DNA of 64,000 nt from Epiperipatus broadwayi. Lineage: Eukaryota > Onychophora > Udeonychophora > Euonychophora > Peripatidae. The DNA is taken from NCBI GenBank assembly GCA_028023455.1, contig JAQFVV010000001.1, forward strand, positions 27,594,306 through 27,658,305, written 5' to 3'. The notes beneath the pieces are model-generated. The model ran no database searches. It saw nothing but the letters and a program-made list of their open reading frames with translations, and was not told the origin of the DNA. A program made the position numbers and the translations under genes. Of the stretch, positions 24,107 through 34,624 are shown in pieces (positions within the stretch are counted from its first letter, which is position 1; each line of letters starts with the position of its first letter).

Positions 24107-24640
24107 AGTTAGTTTACAGTATAGTTTTGTTAAGTATTGTTTTTAAATTTTCAAATAAAAAGAAAAAATATCAAGTACTTGTCAACAGAAAGGATGTCTT
24201 CATATTTTAAGTTACTTATTGCTTACCATACACATATGATATACACACATTAAATGTGATATATACACAAGAAGTATACACATTGATTTATTGCAGAAAT
24301 ATCTAGTGATATATACATATAAACTATAAATGTCAAATTAATTTAAAGTAAAATTATATGTATTAAGTGAAGTTCATTTACAATATAGTTTTGGCAAGCA
24401 TTTTTTTAAAAATTCCAATTAAAAGCAAAATTGTCAAACACTTTTCACCTAAAAGAATATTTTCATATTTTAAGTCACTTAATTATTTATTATACATATA
24501 TATAATTATGTACATATATTAATTATAATATATACATAAGGGATATACATATTAACTTGAAGCTGAAATATTTAGTGTTATATATATAAACTATGTGTGG
24601 AGTCAGTTTAAGGTGTAATATAATTTTATATTGTATTTAC
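24107..24640. repeat. Diverged tandem duplication, period about 264 bp
   Basis: Units near 24107-24370 and 24371-24640 share the order TTTACARTATAGTTTTG, TCATATTTTAAGTYACTTA, GAAATATYTAGTG and ATATAAACTATR. Identity is moderate, so the event is older than the 301-bp and 173-bp duplications elsewhere. Confidence 0.6.
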
Positions 24641-24649
24641 TGTGTTAAT

Positions 24650-27600
24650 AATAAAAAGTTAAAAGTAAATAGAGATATTTTTTTTTTATATTAAATGCTT
24701 TTATTTACTATGCACTAAAAAGCAAAATAGTAATTGTTTCTTCAACCACAATTAAGATTTTAGATTTAACTTGAAATAAAAGTGCTGAGCATCCAGAAAT
24801 TAATTAAGTCAATCTAATTTTCATAACAAAGTATTGACTAAATCTATAAACCCTAATTGTTGTTTCTATATTTCAAATACTTTTAGAATGCCAGCGTGAC
24901 AACATATACACCAGAAATACAATTTCCATAAAACATACATCTATGAAAAATTTGAATTGTTGAAAAATCAGATGTATATATTTTTGTAAATACTTATAAT
25001 ACATATAAACGCAAAAAAAAAAAAAAAAAGAATTGGTTGATTAAAACTTGTTTTCAAAACAATTGTTTCTAATCTTAGAACATGATTTGTTAGCATAGAC
25101 AAAAATGCATAGACATATTAAAAGACTGTTATATACTTAATACATTTTTATGAAGTTTAATTTATTCATAATCTGTCTGAATAATACCTATTGATTTGCA
25201 ACTGTATATGATATCAGAAAGCAAAAAAAAAAACAAATGCCATTTTACAGTAAAAATTTATTTTCAAAACAAAAGGGAACATTAAAAAATATGACAATAT
25301 CTGAGCATGAATGAGTCAGATATATGTATTTGAATGAAGTTATTCATTTCCATATATTTTTTGAATCCATGAAAAAGTGGAGAACTGGGATTTAAAATGT
25401 TAGTGTTCAACATATGCATCAAAGTTTAATCACTAAACGTTTTTTTTTCCTATTTAAAAAATCACTTGCAATTTATTTAAAATAAAATGTAAAACACTAT
25501 TTTACTTATCCTTCTATATTGGGTTAATTGTATAATAAAATGATAATATTAAAATATGTATAAATATTTTAATTATCAAATATATTTGATTAAAAAATTT
25601 TAAATAAAAAATATATATTATAAAAGAAGGATATTTAATAATGATATTAATTTTGAAATTATTTGCTAGCTTGCTTATTGACAACAATCTTTTTGACTTA
25701 TTTTCTGCCCTAAACTTTAATTGACTTCACACATGTGAAATATATTCATATTAAGGAGTTTCACATCCAGATACTTGTTAAAACAACATCTATCCCTGTT
25801 TATATATGTATATAAATGGTTTTTTTTTATTATCTTTTATTTAATAAATGAGTTTTAATATATATTGTAACTTTTAGCTTTATTAGTAAAGCTGAATCTT
25901 CAGCTATATAATTGTTTAGTATTTTTTTTTTAAAAAAGTTAATTTTTATAGCAAGCCAACGTTAGGGTTTGATATTCAAATATTAATGCCTCTGTAAGTT
26001 ATTTTGTAAGAGCTTTCATAAGTTTTAATTACTTAAAAAGTTATTTCAATATCTTATTGTAATGGTTTAAACTCATGTGCAGTTATAGATAACTTTCAAT
26101 TGTCTAGTTTAGGGATATTTGACTTTCAATTGTCTAGTTTAGGGATATTTGTACTCTAAATATTAATGAGCTAATGTTAGAAAAATATTAAGAGTGAAAA
26201 CTATTTTAATAAAGGTACTAGTGTGTAAAAATCAATTTTAGAGTTAAACTTTAAAGCTATGTTTAATGCTCATTAGTGATATTTAAATTACTTGCTTTTA
26301 AAAATATATTCTATTTAAGTTAGTCCATTAAATAAGTTTTAGATAATTAATTAAAGAAGATAAAGAATTAATTTATTAGTAAAAGCTATTCATTTTAAAT
26401 AAAAAAATGCATTAGTAAATGTGTGTTAGTGTGCTTGGATTATAAATTTCAATTTTAACTTCCTGATTGCAATATTAAAAGTTATTTTTAAATATTTATT
26501 TAAATAGTCTTATTTAAAATCTATTCTGGGAACTTCACCATTATTAAATATTGTATAAGTGTATACAAATTATGTAAATTAATTTGTTATACAATATTTT
26601 GTTTTATTTTCATTGTAATAATTTTTAGTTTTATAAATAATTGTCTTAACATGTAACATTTTTAATGATGTTTCCCAGGATACCAGTTAATCTTTAAACT
26701 TTAATGGATTTAGGTCAAGAAGGAGTTGATTTAAATGTCAGTTTTATTTATCAAATTCAATCATATGATCAATAATATAAATAGAGGAAGACTTGAATAC
26801 ATGTACTGTCAATCTTGAATAATTTCTACTTGTCTTGGTTAATTTTATTGGAGAAATTTACTTGATTTATATTTAATATTATTCAGTTTAGTTGTCTATA
26901 ACAAATTTTTGTTTGCTTAAAGTTAAATAGGTCTTGTTAATTAATTCTTGTCTAGGCTGGAAGTCTAAGCTGAAATTACTAAAAAGTTTAGAGTGCACAC
27001 AGCAAGGAAACATAATGAAAATTTTATTTTAATATTTAACAATAATTGTTGAGTATTTCTATATAAAATACACACTTCGAGGGAATTCTCCATGATTCAT
27101 CATTATTACTTAAGAATTTTCATTGATTATTTTCTCATTAGTAGTATTTAATATTATAGGTTGAATATTTTATATACCAGAATAGTAAGACTACTAAAGA
27201 TTTTACGCTATTGTTGGTATTTTAAAGCAGTAGTGTAAAAATGTTTTTGCTCATAACCTTATGACATGTTGAGAATAAAGAAGTTTCTTAAAAGTCTTTA
27301 AAACATTTGTGAATATTCTTTAGCAACATTTTTAAAAAAAAAATGCTTTTATTATAAAATTTATATATAAAAAAGATTTTCTTTGGAATTGTTCATCTTT
27401 TGCATGAATAGACTATTTAATTTCAGATAAAAGAACCTGCTTAATGCTAATAGAAATTTTATAAATTTCTTGCCTGAATTTTAAATGACATTTATTTACT
27501 TATTGTTAGTGTAGCATATGATAGAAATTACTTGCTTGCAAAAACTTTATTTTATATCTATTTCAGACTAGTGTCAGGAAAGACATTTCCTAATTCAGTG

Positions 27601-27790
27601 TTATTAAGGTTATGGTTTACTTTATTTATTATTCTGAGAATATTTATTTAAAGTTATTACTATTATTTTTAAATTGTTACTTGTACTGAATAATTTGAAC
27701 AATTTACATCTAGAATAAAACATAAATGTTCCTGAATTATGAATTTTATTGAAGTTTATCATGAGCTCATCTGTTTCATTATAAATCTGC
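24650..27790. other. A/T-rich non-coding stretch
   Basis: The only repeats noted are a perfect 30-bp doublet at 26092-26151 (ACTTTCAATTGTCTAGTTTA and following bases) and an A17 run near 25014. I recognise no gene. Confidence 0.5.
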
Positions 27791-27811
27791 TCTACTATGT
27801 CTTGTTGTTGT

Positions 27812-27870
<59 letters not shown>

Positions 27871-27970
27871 TTACTACTACTACTACTGCTGCTGCTGCTA
27901 CTGCTACTACTACTACTATAATACTACTACTACTACTATTACTACTACTACTACTACTACTGCTGCTGCT
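27812..27970. repeat. (TAC)n microsatellite at the 3' end of LINE B
   Basis: About 159 bp of TAC repeats with interspersed TGC and TAT variants. It directly abuts the last bases of LINE B (AATAAACTGCCA on the minus strand) and forms that element's 3' tail or its insertion target. Overlapping poly-Leu and poly-Tyr frames are artefacts of the repeat. Confidence 0.95.
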
Positions 27971-28271
27971 TGGCAGTTTATTTGGTTACATTTTTTCCTT
28001 TCTAAAAAATAGGAAAATAAGTACAATTTGTAGTAAAATTGACAAAAAGAAAAAATACATGATTAGTAATATTGGACAATTAAAATATTAGAAAAAACAT
28101 TTTTTGATTACATATATCAATGGTTGAATTGTTTATTCTTTCTTTACATAGTCTAGTGTTAAGCTTTTATCCATTTATTTTGAATAAAAAAATAATAAAG
28201 TTGTATTATTTATGGTGGTGCTTTCATTGAGACAGTATCTTGATCAGATTCTGTGTTGTATGTGGTATACT

Positions 28272-30205
28272 TCATTTGTGAATAATTAGAGTCTGAAGAT
28301 TTCTTGTTCTTCTATTAATGTCTACTCCTGCCATAAATTTTTTTTGTTCTGGAGTGAGAGTGGCATCATCCAAGAGTGATTGTCTAGTCTTAGTGGCTGT
28401 TTGTGGTAGCTTCAGCTGGAGAAGTGCTGGGATTATTGGCTTTAAGTTTCTTTTTTAGTGGGATAGTAGATTTATTTTTGTTTGTATTGCAAATAGGATT
28501 ACAATTCTCAGAAGGCATTTGTTGGTCAGCTGTCTTTGTGCTGCTGCTATTGATTTTCCTTTTCTTCCTTATCTTAGTCTTGTGTTTGTTGGCTATTTGA
28601 AAGGGTGTATTGTCATCTGAGGTATTCTCATGATGTTCTGATGATGATGATGAGGTGTTTGTTTTCCTCCTCTGATTCTGTGGTTGTGTCAAGTGGTTTT
28701 TTATGTATAATTTTATCTTCTTTGGTTTTGATGATAGGATGATTATTGATTGAAGATTCTTTTAATAAGGAATGTTCAATAGTTTTTGATGATGATGATA
28801 TCTGTGTAAGTTTATCAGCTGGTGGTTCTTTATCGTTAATTTTATCTTGGTTAGTTTTAGTGATAGAGGGATTATTGATTGTAATTTGTTTTATTAAGGA
28901 ATGTCCGATAGTTTTTGATGATGATGATATTTGTAAATGTTTTTCAGCTGGCAGTATATCATTGCTTTGTTGTTGCTTTGGAGATTTCGTACATTGATGT
29001 GGCTTTGTGATTTTAAGTCCACATTCAGTGCAAAATTTATTTGGGCAATTTTTTATTATATGAGTTCTTTCTTTGCATGAGAAACATTGAGGAGAAATAC
29101 CTTTAAATGTTATAGTTAGCGGTGATGTTTCTGATGAATGTACCGTAGGAATATCTGTTGCGTTACTGTTTTTATTTAGAGTGAATGAGAACGTTGCTAT
29201 ATTTGTGAATAGAAGAGTCATAGCATTTTTGTTTAATTGATATTTAAAATCAGAGACGTTTCCGTATTGTTTAAGTAATAGTTGGAGATCTATTTCTGAG
29301 AAATCAATATGACATTTTTTAATTTGACCTTTTAATAAAAGAGGGCGCATAATATCGATATAGCAAATCATTTTTCCATTAAGGAATTTAATATTATTTT
29401 TAAATATATTTTTTTGCATCTTGCTGTGAAACTCTAGGCATAAATATCTGTTGTTTGGATGGTCTAATATTTTATAAAGGTAATTCCATAGTTTCTTTTC
29501 CATTAGTAATTGATACAGTTCATCGATGGGAAGTTTTGTGAGATCACAATTACTATTTGTTACGGTTATTATGACAGATTTGTGGTTGTGAAATTTTTTG
29601 AAAGAGTTTAATAAATTTTGTGGAATGGTAGAGTGAAATTTTTCTGTATAATAGTCATATAATTCCGGAGTTATTTGTTGAGAGTTTGAGAAATCTGTCT
29701 CAATTGTTTCATTTTCATCATTTTCATTATCAAGATTAAAAGTATCTATAATATCCTCCGATGTAAGTTGAACGTTATTTACCATGCTTGCTGAGTAATC
29801 TTTAACAACTCTTGCATAAGTATTCCTGTTTGATAAATTTCCAGAATTAGACGACTTGGTTGGTGAATCATGTTTGATTTCACTTTTATTGGTGTTTTTA
29901 ATTTGATTGCAGTTATTGATTTTATTATTTGTTAGATTAGGAAAATTTTTCATATTAACGTTAAGGCTTTCTCCACGTGATTGTTGTTCGGAGCTTTTTT
30001 CTTCGATTTGAAAAAGGCTTTCAGTTAGTGGCTTAATTTTATTAAATTTTTGATTATTTTTGTTACATGAATCTGGGTTAATTCCAGAATGAAAATTGGA
30101 AGGATTGGTACTAGCTATCAAATTATCATTGATATCGTTGGATTGGTGAGGATTGCAAATTTCCTCCATTATGGAAAATTTTAATGGGTTATTAAACGAC
30201 CCCAA
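28272..30205 (-). pseudogene. LINE B ORF1 protein (gag-like, zinc motifs), two frameshifts
   Basis: The first 525 codons are open from MGSFNNPLKF. The N-terminal third is Asn/Ser/Lys-rich and looks disordered. The middle carries a conserved block (LLNSFKKFHNHKSVIITVTN, then HPNNRYLCLEFH) shared with LINE A, probably the RRM-like nucleic-acid-binding part of such proteins. Next is a CX2CX4HX4C zinc knuckle from residue 374 and a second Cys/His cluster (CTECGLKITKPHQC). A 43-residue internal duplication follows. The frame then shifts near the GATGAT run (about 28640) and again near 28390. The true C-terminus, with GVDINRR matching GVDIHRR of LINE A, ends at TGA 28272-28274. RNA binding and ribonucleoprotein assembly are the known roles of this protein class. 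Confidence 0.8.
28690..28950 (-). repeat. Internal 129-bp (43-residue) duplication in LINE B ORF1
   Basis: The segment with ISSSSKTI(G/E)HSL(I/L)K occurs twice, at residues about 426 and 469 of ORF1, exactly 129 bp apart and in frame. LINE A lacks it. The serine-rich repeat sits between the zinc motifs and the basic C-terminus. Confidence 0.8.
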
Positions 30206-30371
30206 AAAAGGTTATATTTAGGTAAGTGATATAAAAAAGGACTTACCTGTTTGTTTGAAGATGTTTAATAGTACTTTATACAAGTGTTGTATCTATAGAA
30301 GATAATAAAATAAACAGTAAACTTTAAAAAACATTGGTTTTTCTAAGAGCCAAAAAGACGTGCTTGTGAGG

Positions 30372-30386
30372 CAGAGCGGCCATCTT
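30372..30386 (-). promoter_or_regulatory. YY1-like site at the 5' end of LINE B
   Basis: The minus strand reads AAGATGGCCGCTCTG from the first base after the triplet array. It has the same core and the same position as in LINE A, although the two elements differ downstream. Confidence 0.5.
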
Positions 30387-30451
30387 ACTACTACTACTAC
30401 TACTGCTGCGGCGGCAGCGGCAGTGACGACGACTACTACTACTACTACTAC
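30387..30451. repeat. Triplet array joining LINE A's 3' end to LINE B's 5' end
   Basis: TAC repeats at both edges with a G/C-rich core of TGC, GGC and GAC triplets (about 30403-30432). It abuts ACTTTTCAAAT, the last bases of LINE A, and the CATCTT of LINE B's 5' end, so it serves as the tail of one element and the flank of the next. Confidence 0.9.
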
Positions 30452-30559
30452 TTTTCAAATAACTTTATTAAGGAATCAAGGGTTACATAGCTTATTACAT
30501 ATAGTATGATACACGGATTTGATACATTTAGTATCGTAACAGTGGTATAATGACATGTA

Positions 30560-30870
30560 CATAAGAGACATGCAAAAAATATAAATGAGCATTAAAAAAA
30601 ATTACTAAAAGAAATTATATATATACATGAGAAATTAAATGGACAATTAGTTACATCTTAAATTAGTGTACATAAAAAATATGCATAAGCATTAAAAATA
30701 TTACTAAAAACAAAAATTATATATATATATACATGAGAGATTAAATGGACAGTCAGTTAAAAAAAAAGAATTACTAAAAATATATATATATAAATAATAT
30801 ATATACATAAGAAATAATATGGACGGTCAGTTACTTCTTAAATTAGAGTACATCTATACAGAAAAAAATA
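30560..30870 (-). repeat. Tandem units in the 3' UTR of LINE A
   Basis: About three diverged units of 70-110 bp, each with TTACTAAAAA, a (TA)n run with ACATGAGA, then TTAAATGGACAGTCAGTTA or close variants. Repeated 3' UTR blocks are common in LINEs and may mark the RNA template end. Function here is unknown. Confidence 0.65.
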
Positions 30871-30888
30871 TCTTAAACTCGAGAACAA

Positions 30889-33800
30889 TTATGTAAGTTT
30901 TTTCAGGTCTCTTTTAATCATCTCACTGGGTGACAAAAATGGGACATTATTACTTTGTGCTAGGATCTAAGGTTTTTATTCATTAAAGACCAAGTGTCTT
31001 GAAAGACTTTTTCTGATGTGATTTTTTTGTCTCTTTCTCTAATACTTTCCCAATTTGATTGAAAAGGTGTTTGGGTGTCTTCTAGGGTTCTTATTGTATA
31101 TGAATGTACATCTGGTGCACCATAGTGCATATAGAATAAGTGTTGCAATTATATATATATATATATATATTGTCAACTGGGGCAATGAGCCTGTCCCTAG
31201 TTTTAATTTTTTTCCAATTTATTTAGGAACAGTGACTCCAATTTGCGGGAAGTGGGGTTAAATACAAAGTGGCATCTAATGAACCATAATGTAAATAACA
31301 GATAAATAGAAATCCTGATTGTTGGGAAAAAGCCTTTTGAAAAACTGTCAATTAAGGTATTGATGGTAATTCTATTGTTGTGTGAGATTGTGGTGATCAG
31401 TTGCCTATATTTTGTCAGTGATGAGCAGTTCACCAGAAAATGATTCATTGTTTCTTCCTCTCTTTGCAGATGGAGCACACAGGGTCTATTTTTGCATATC
31501 ACATTTTCCTTGAGAGAAATTCATTTGTGGGCAAGGCTTCTAAATTGATCTTAATGCGGAAATCTAGGTATTTCGGTTCAAGATTCCAGTACTTATATTT
31601 AGTAATAATTGCTTTATTGTTTATGTTGAGAAAACTGTTAAGAGATAATTGAGTGTCCATCTTGTTCAGGATTTGATGTGCAGTCCAATAATCAATCTTT
31701 GTGCTGAACTCATTGTTTGTTGGATTCCTGTTAATATGTTGTAATAGTTTGTTTTAAAAACTTGTTCTTGCTAAGTGGGGGTGTATCAGTTGGTTCTATT
31801 TTTAAGTATGATTGAAAAATAGGGAAATTGTTGGTAATTTTAACTAGAGTATTATGTATTCTTTGGTAATAGAAGGTGTTTATTGAGTGCAATGATAATC
31901 CATTAAACTTTGTATGCTTCTGCAGGTTCTTGATGCTTATTGAGATGGCTTTCTTATTCCAGATCAATTTGCAACATAATGAGTTTATTTTTCGAATAAA
32001 AGCCTTGGTAAAACTAACAACTGGCATATAATAGTTAATTTTGGGTAGTATCAACATGTTAATGAGTGTGGTCTTACTGTGTATAGAAAGGTAGGCCCTA
32101 GTAAGAGAGTTCATAATTTTAGTAATTGAGCCATTAGCTGATTTTGAATGGCTGTCCTTCTGGCACCCACTGAGAGGTGGAAAGGGATTCCCAAAAAGGA
32201 AGAATGTGGTGGGGATTTAGTTAGAGAATCATTAGGTTTGTCTGTAAGAATATTCCAAGTTGCCATTTTACCAGTGTTGAACTTGAGTGAGTAGTCATGT
32301 GTGTATTTGTTTAGAATATCTATTAGCATGGGTATATATTTCTTGGAAGGTAGGAAGACTACTATATCATCCATAAAGGATATGTGGTTTATAGGGAGAT
32401 TAGTTTGAGATAGAACCACAGGTGGCAATTTTTTTCCATTTCAATCAACAAAGGGTTAATATAGGAAATAAATAAGAGGGCACTAAGTGGTGAGCCCTGT
32501 GGAATGGAGCTGTGTGGAACAAAACTGAAAGATGATTTTCCATTTAATGTAATATGAATGGACCTATTGTACAATAGATTTGCCAGAATGCATCTAAGTG
32601 ATAAAGGGATGTTGTACTGTTCAAGAGCCCCCAAAAGCTTATCAATTGGAATGGAGTCAAAATCCGCCTCAATATCCAGCATGACCACTATTGGTGCTGC
32701 CATTTTATTAACTCTGATTTGATCAATCATGGTTCTGAAAAGGAAGAGTGCTTCAGTGATGGAGCTTCCCTTCTTTGCGAATTGATACTTGGAGATTTTT
32801 TGCAGGATGAGTGGTTGAATTTTGTCTTTAAGTAATGCTTCAGCTACTTTAATAACCAGTGGAGACATGGAAATTGGTCTGATATTGCTTAGTGGTGTAG
32901 GATGAATGGGTTTTTTGAGAAAGTGAACAAGGGAGATAGGGTATAATTGTGGAATAATATGTATTTAGTTTGAAAGATAGCTGAACATCTTTTGAATTAT
33001 TGATACAGTGAGTAGTTAAGGTGTTCTAATATAAATTTTGGAATTGCGTGTATTCCAGGATGTGCACTATTAGAATACTTTTTAATTTTATTCATTATTT
33101 CTTCATTAGTAATATTGTGATTGTCCTTAAACTTGTTGAGCTTGAGATTTATCATGCTAGGACGGGGGCATGACTGGAGCTTATTTTTAAAATAGTCAAG
33201 CAAAGGCGCAATCATTTCTTCCCCAGTTATTATTTTTGAGTTGTGCAGAATTGATGTGAGCATGAGTTTTTTACTAGTTTATCCTAGTGCCCAGTGTATG
33301 TAGTCTCTAGACCAGTTATGCGTATTTTTTAAAAAAAATTTTTGCTTTTTTGGTAGCTAAGTAATCAGCCAAAACTAATTGTGTTTGCTTGTATTCTTGC
33401 TTGAGAAGTAGAATTGAAGGTATAGAGCAGGTATTGGATGGTGTGCTTTTAATTTTTTGGTGTAGCAACTCCAGTTTCTTCATCATATGTGTAGGTGTCA
33501 GATTTCTGCATGTGTAATGTTTAATCATGGATGAAATGATGTTTATGAAGCTGAATCATGCTTCTTCTGGTGAAAGAGTAAGTATATGAATTTTNNNNNN
33601 NNNNNNNNNNNNNNNNNNNNNNNNNNNNNNGGTGCACTGGATTTGAGAAGCAGTCTAGTGGTATTAGTTAGTAATGGAGCTTCAAATACAAGCATATTTA
33701 TTTTAATAGTGACTGTAAGTGCCAAATGGTCTGAGAAAACAACTGGTATTAGAGATGGCTGTATTAGAAAATGTAATTCTGGAGAGTAGAATACAAGGTC

Positions 33801-34354
33801 TATTAATGAGGAATTTTTCCTAGTGTAATATGAAATAGAGTTTGATGAGAAGAATCCTTCACCACTCATAAGTTTTTTATTTAGTAGGTGAAGGTATTTG
33901 AAGGTGAATTTAGAGTATGGCATATTAAAATCCCCAATCATGACTGTGGGAAAGGGATTGGTAGCTAGTATTGCTTTTATATTAGTGATTAGCTGATAAA
34001 TGAGACTTGGTTGACTGTATAAGTATACTAGGATAATGTTAATTGTGTAAGCTTGTTTATATAAAGTTGTTATGCACATATGCGAGTCAAGTATAGTATG
34101 TTTATTGATTGAAAAGGAGAAGCATGGTGATTGATAATTCCAACTCCTGCAGATGAGGTGTTAGAGTTGGAAAATCTATTAAATCCAAACCTCTGAAAGT
34201 ATCGGTCAGGCTTGATTATTGAGTTTACCGATAATTTGGTTTCAGTGCATAGAATGAGATGCGGTTTGTATAGTTCAATCCAATTGGATATTGCATAGAT
34301 TCTTTGGAGAGAGTTTAACCCTCTGACATTAACCGCTACTATAGAAAAAAGCAT
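30889..34354 (-). pseudogene. LINE A ORF2: endonuclease and reverse transcriptase, frameshifted
   Basis: Starts at MLFSIVAVNVRG (34354). The endonuclease retains VNVRG, CTETK, the VYLYSQ block, GDFN, a SLIDLVFYS block and the SDH triad end, all expected catalytic positions of the exonuclease-endonuclease-phosphatase fold. After the N gap and a linker, the reverse transcriptase shows FLKKPIHPTPLSNIRPIS, LDIEADFDSI (motif A aspartates), SIPQGSPLSALLF (motif B) and FMDDIVVF (catalytic FMDD in place of FADD/YADD). A thumb and connection region follows, then a Cys/His motif with C..HLQREEETMNHFLVNC (31503-31420) and a final stop at 30889-30891. The pieces lie in all three frames with short overlaps, implying several single indels, some possibly assembly error. 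Confidence 0.9.
33595..33630. other. Assembly gap (36 N)
   Basis: Thirty-six unknown bases inside LINE A ORF2, between the endonuclease and reverse transcriptase segments. Confidence 1.
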
Positions 34355-34363
34355 GTTAGTTGA

Positions 34364-34582
34364 TTAGGAAGTTAGAGGAATGATACAACAAGGGCCATCA
34401 GCAAATGCCAATTGTAATATTTCTTCTAAGTTATTACTTATTGCACGTGTTATACCCATCAATAGAGTGTTTTTGAGGGTTTTAAGGACCTGATTACCAA
34501 CTATGGACCGGTTATGCTCCATAGCAAGGCAAAGGAAGAAGGAGTCCAAATAAATCAAATCGGCAAGCCAATAACAGATCAT
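34364..34582 (-). other. Possible 72-codon frame between ORF1 and ORF2 of LINE A
   Basis: An open minus-strand frame starting MICYWLADLIYLDSFF ends nine bases before the ORF2 ATG. It has no recognisable domain. It could be a spacer, a decayed in-frame leader of ORF2 or a small third ORF. LINE B lacks any equivalent. Confidence 0.3.
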
Positions 34583-34624
34583 TAAGAATAACTGATTCCA
34601 TAGTGATAATAAAGTTTAGAATTG

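Larger units (their letters stand above)
27971..30386 (-). mobile_element. LINE B: ORF1-only L1/Tx1-like element bounded by (TAC)n
   Basis: The minus-strand 5' end is AAGATGGCCGCTCTGCC, directly against the triplet array at 30387. The 5' UTR is about 181 bp, followed by ORF1 (30205 to 28272), a 3' UTR of about 300 bp, AATAAA at 27982-27977 and then the (AGC/AGT)n tail. No endonuclease or reverse transcriptase sequence lies between ORF1 and the tail. The element is therefore either internally deleted or a natural ORF1-only derivative that depends on another element's ORF2. Its ORF1 is only about half identical to that of LINE A, so the two are separate families and not recent duplicates. Confidence 0.75.

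Noticed and set aside
27812-27970. Possible CRISPR array or coding amino-acid repeat
   Set aside because: The unit is three bases with no spacers, and the genome is eukaryotic. It is a simple microsatellite.
27739-28012. Poly-Leu and poly-Tyr open frames
   Set aside because: They are translations of the (TAC)n microsatellite in two frames.
28403-28997. Plus-strand frames of 65 and 83 codons opposite LINE B ORF1
   Set aside because: They are antisense shadows of the ORF1 coding sequence.
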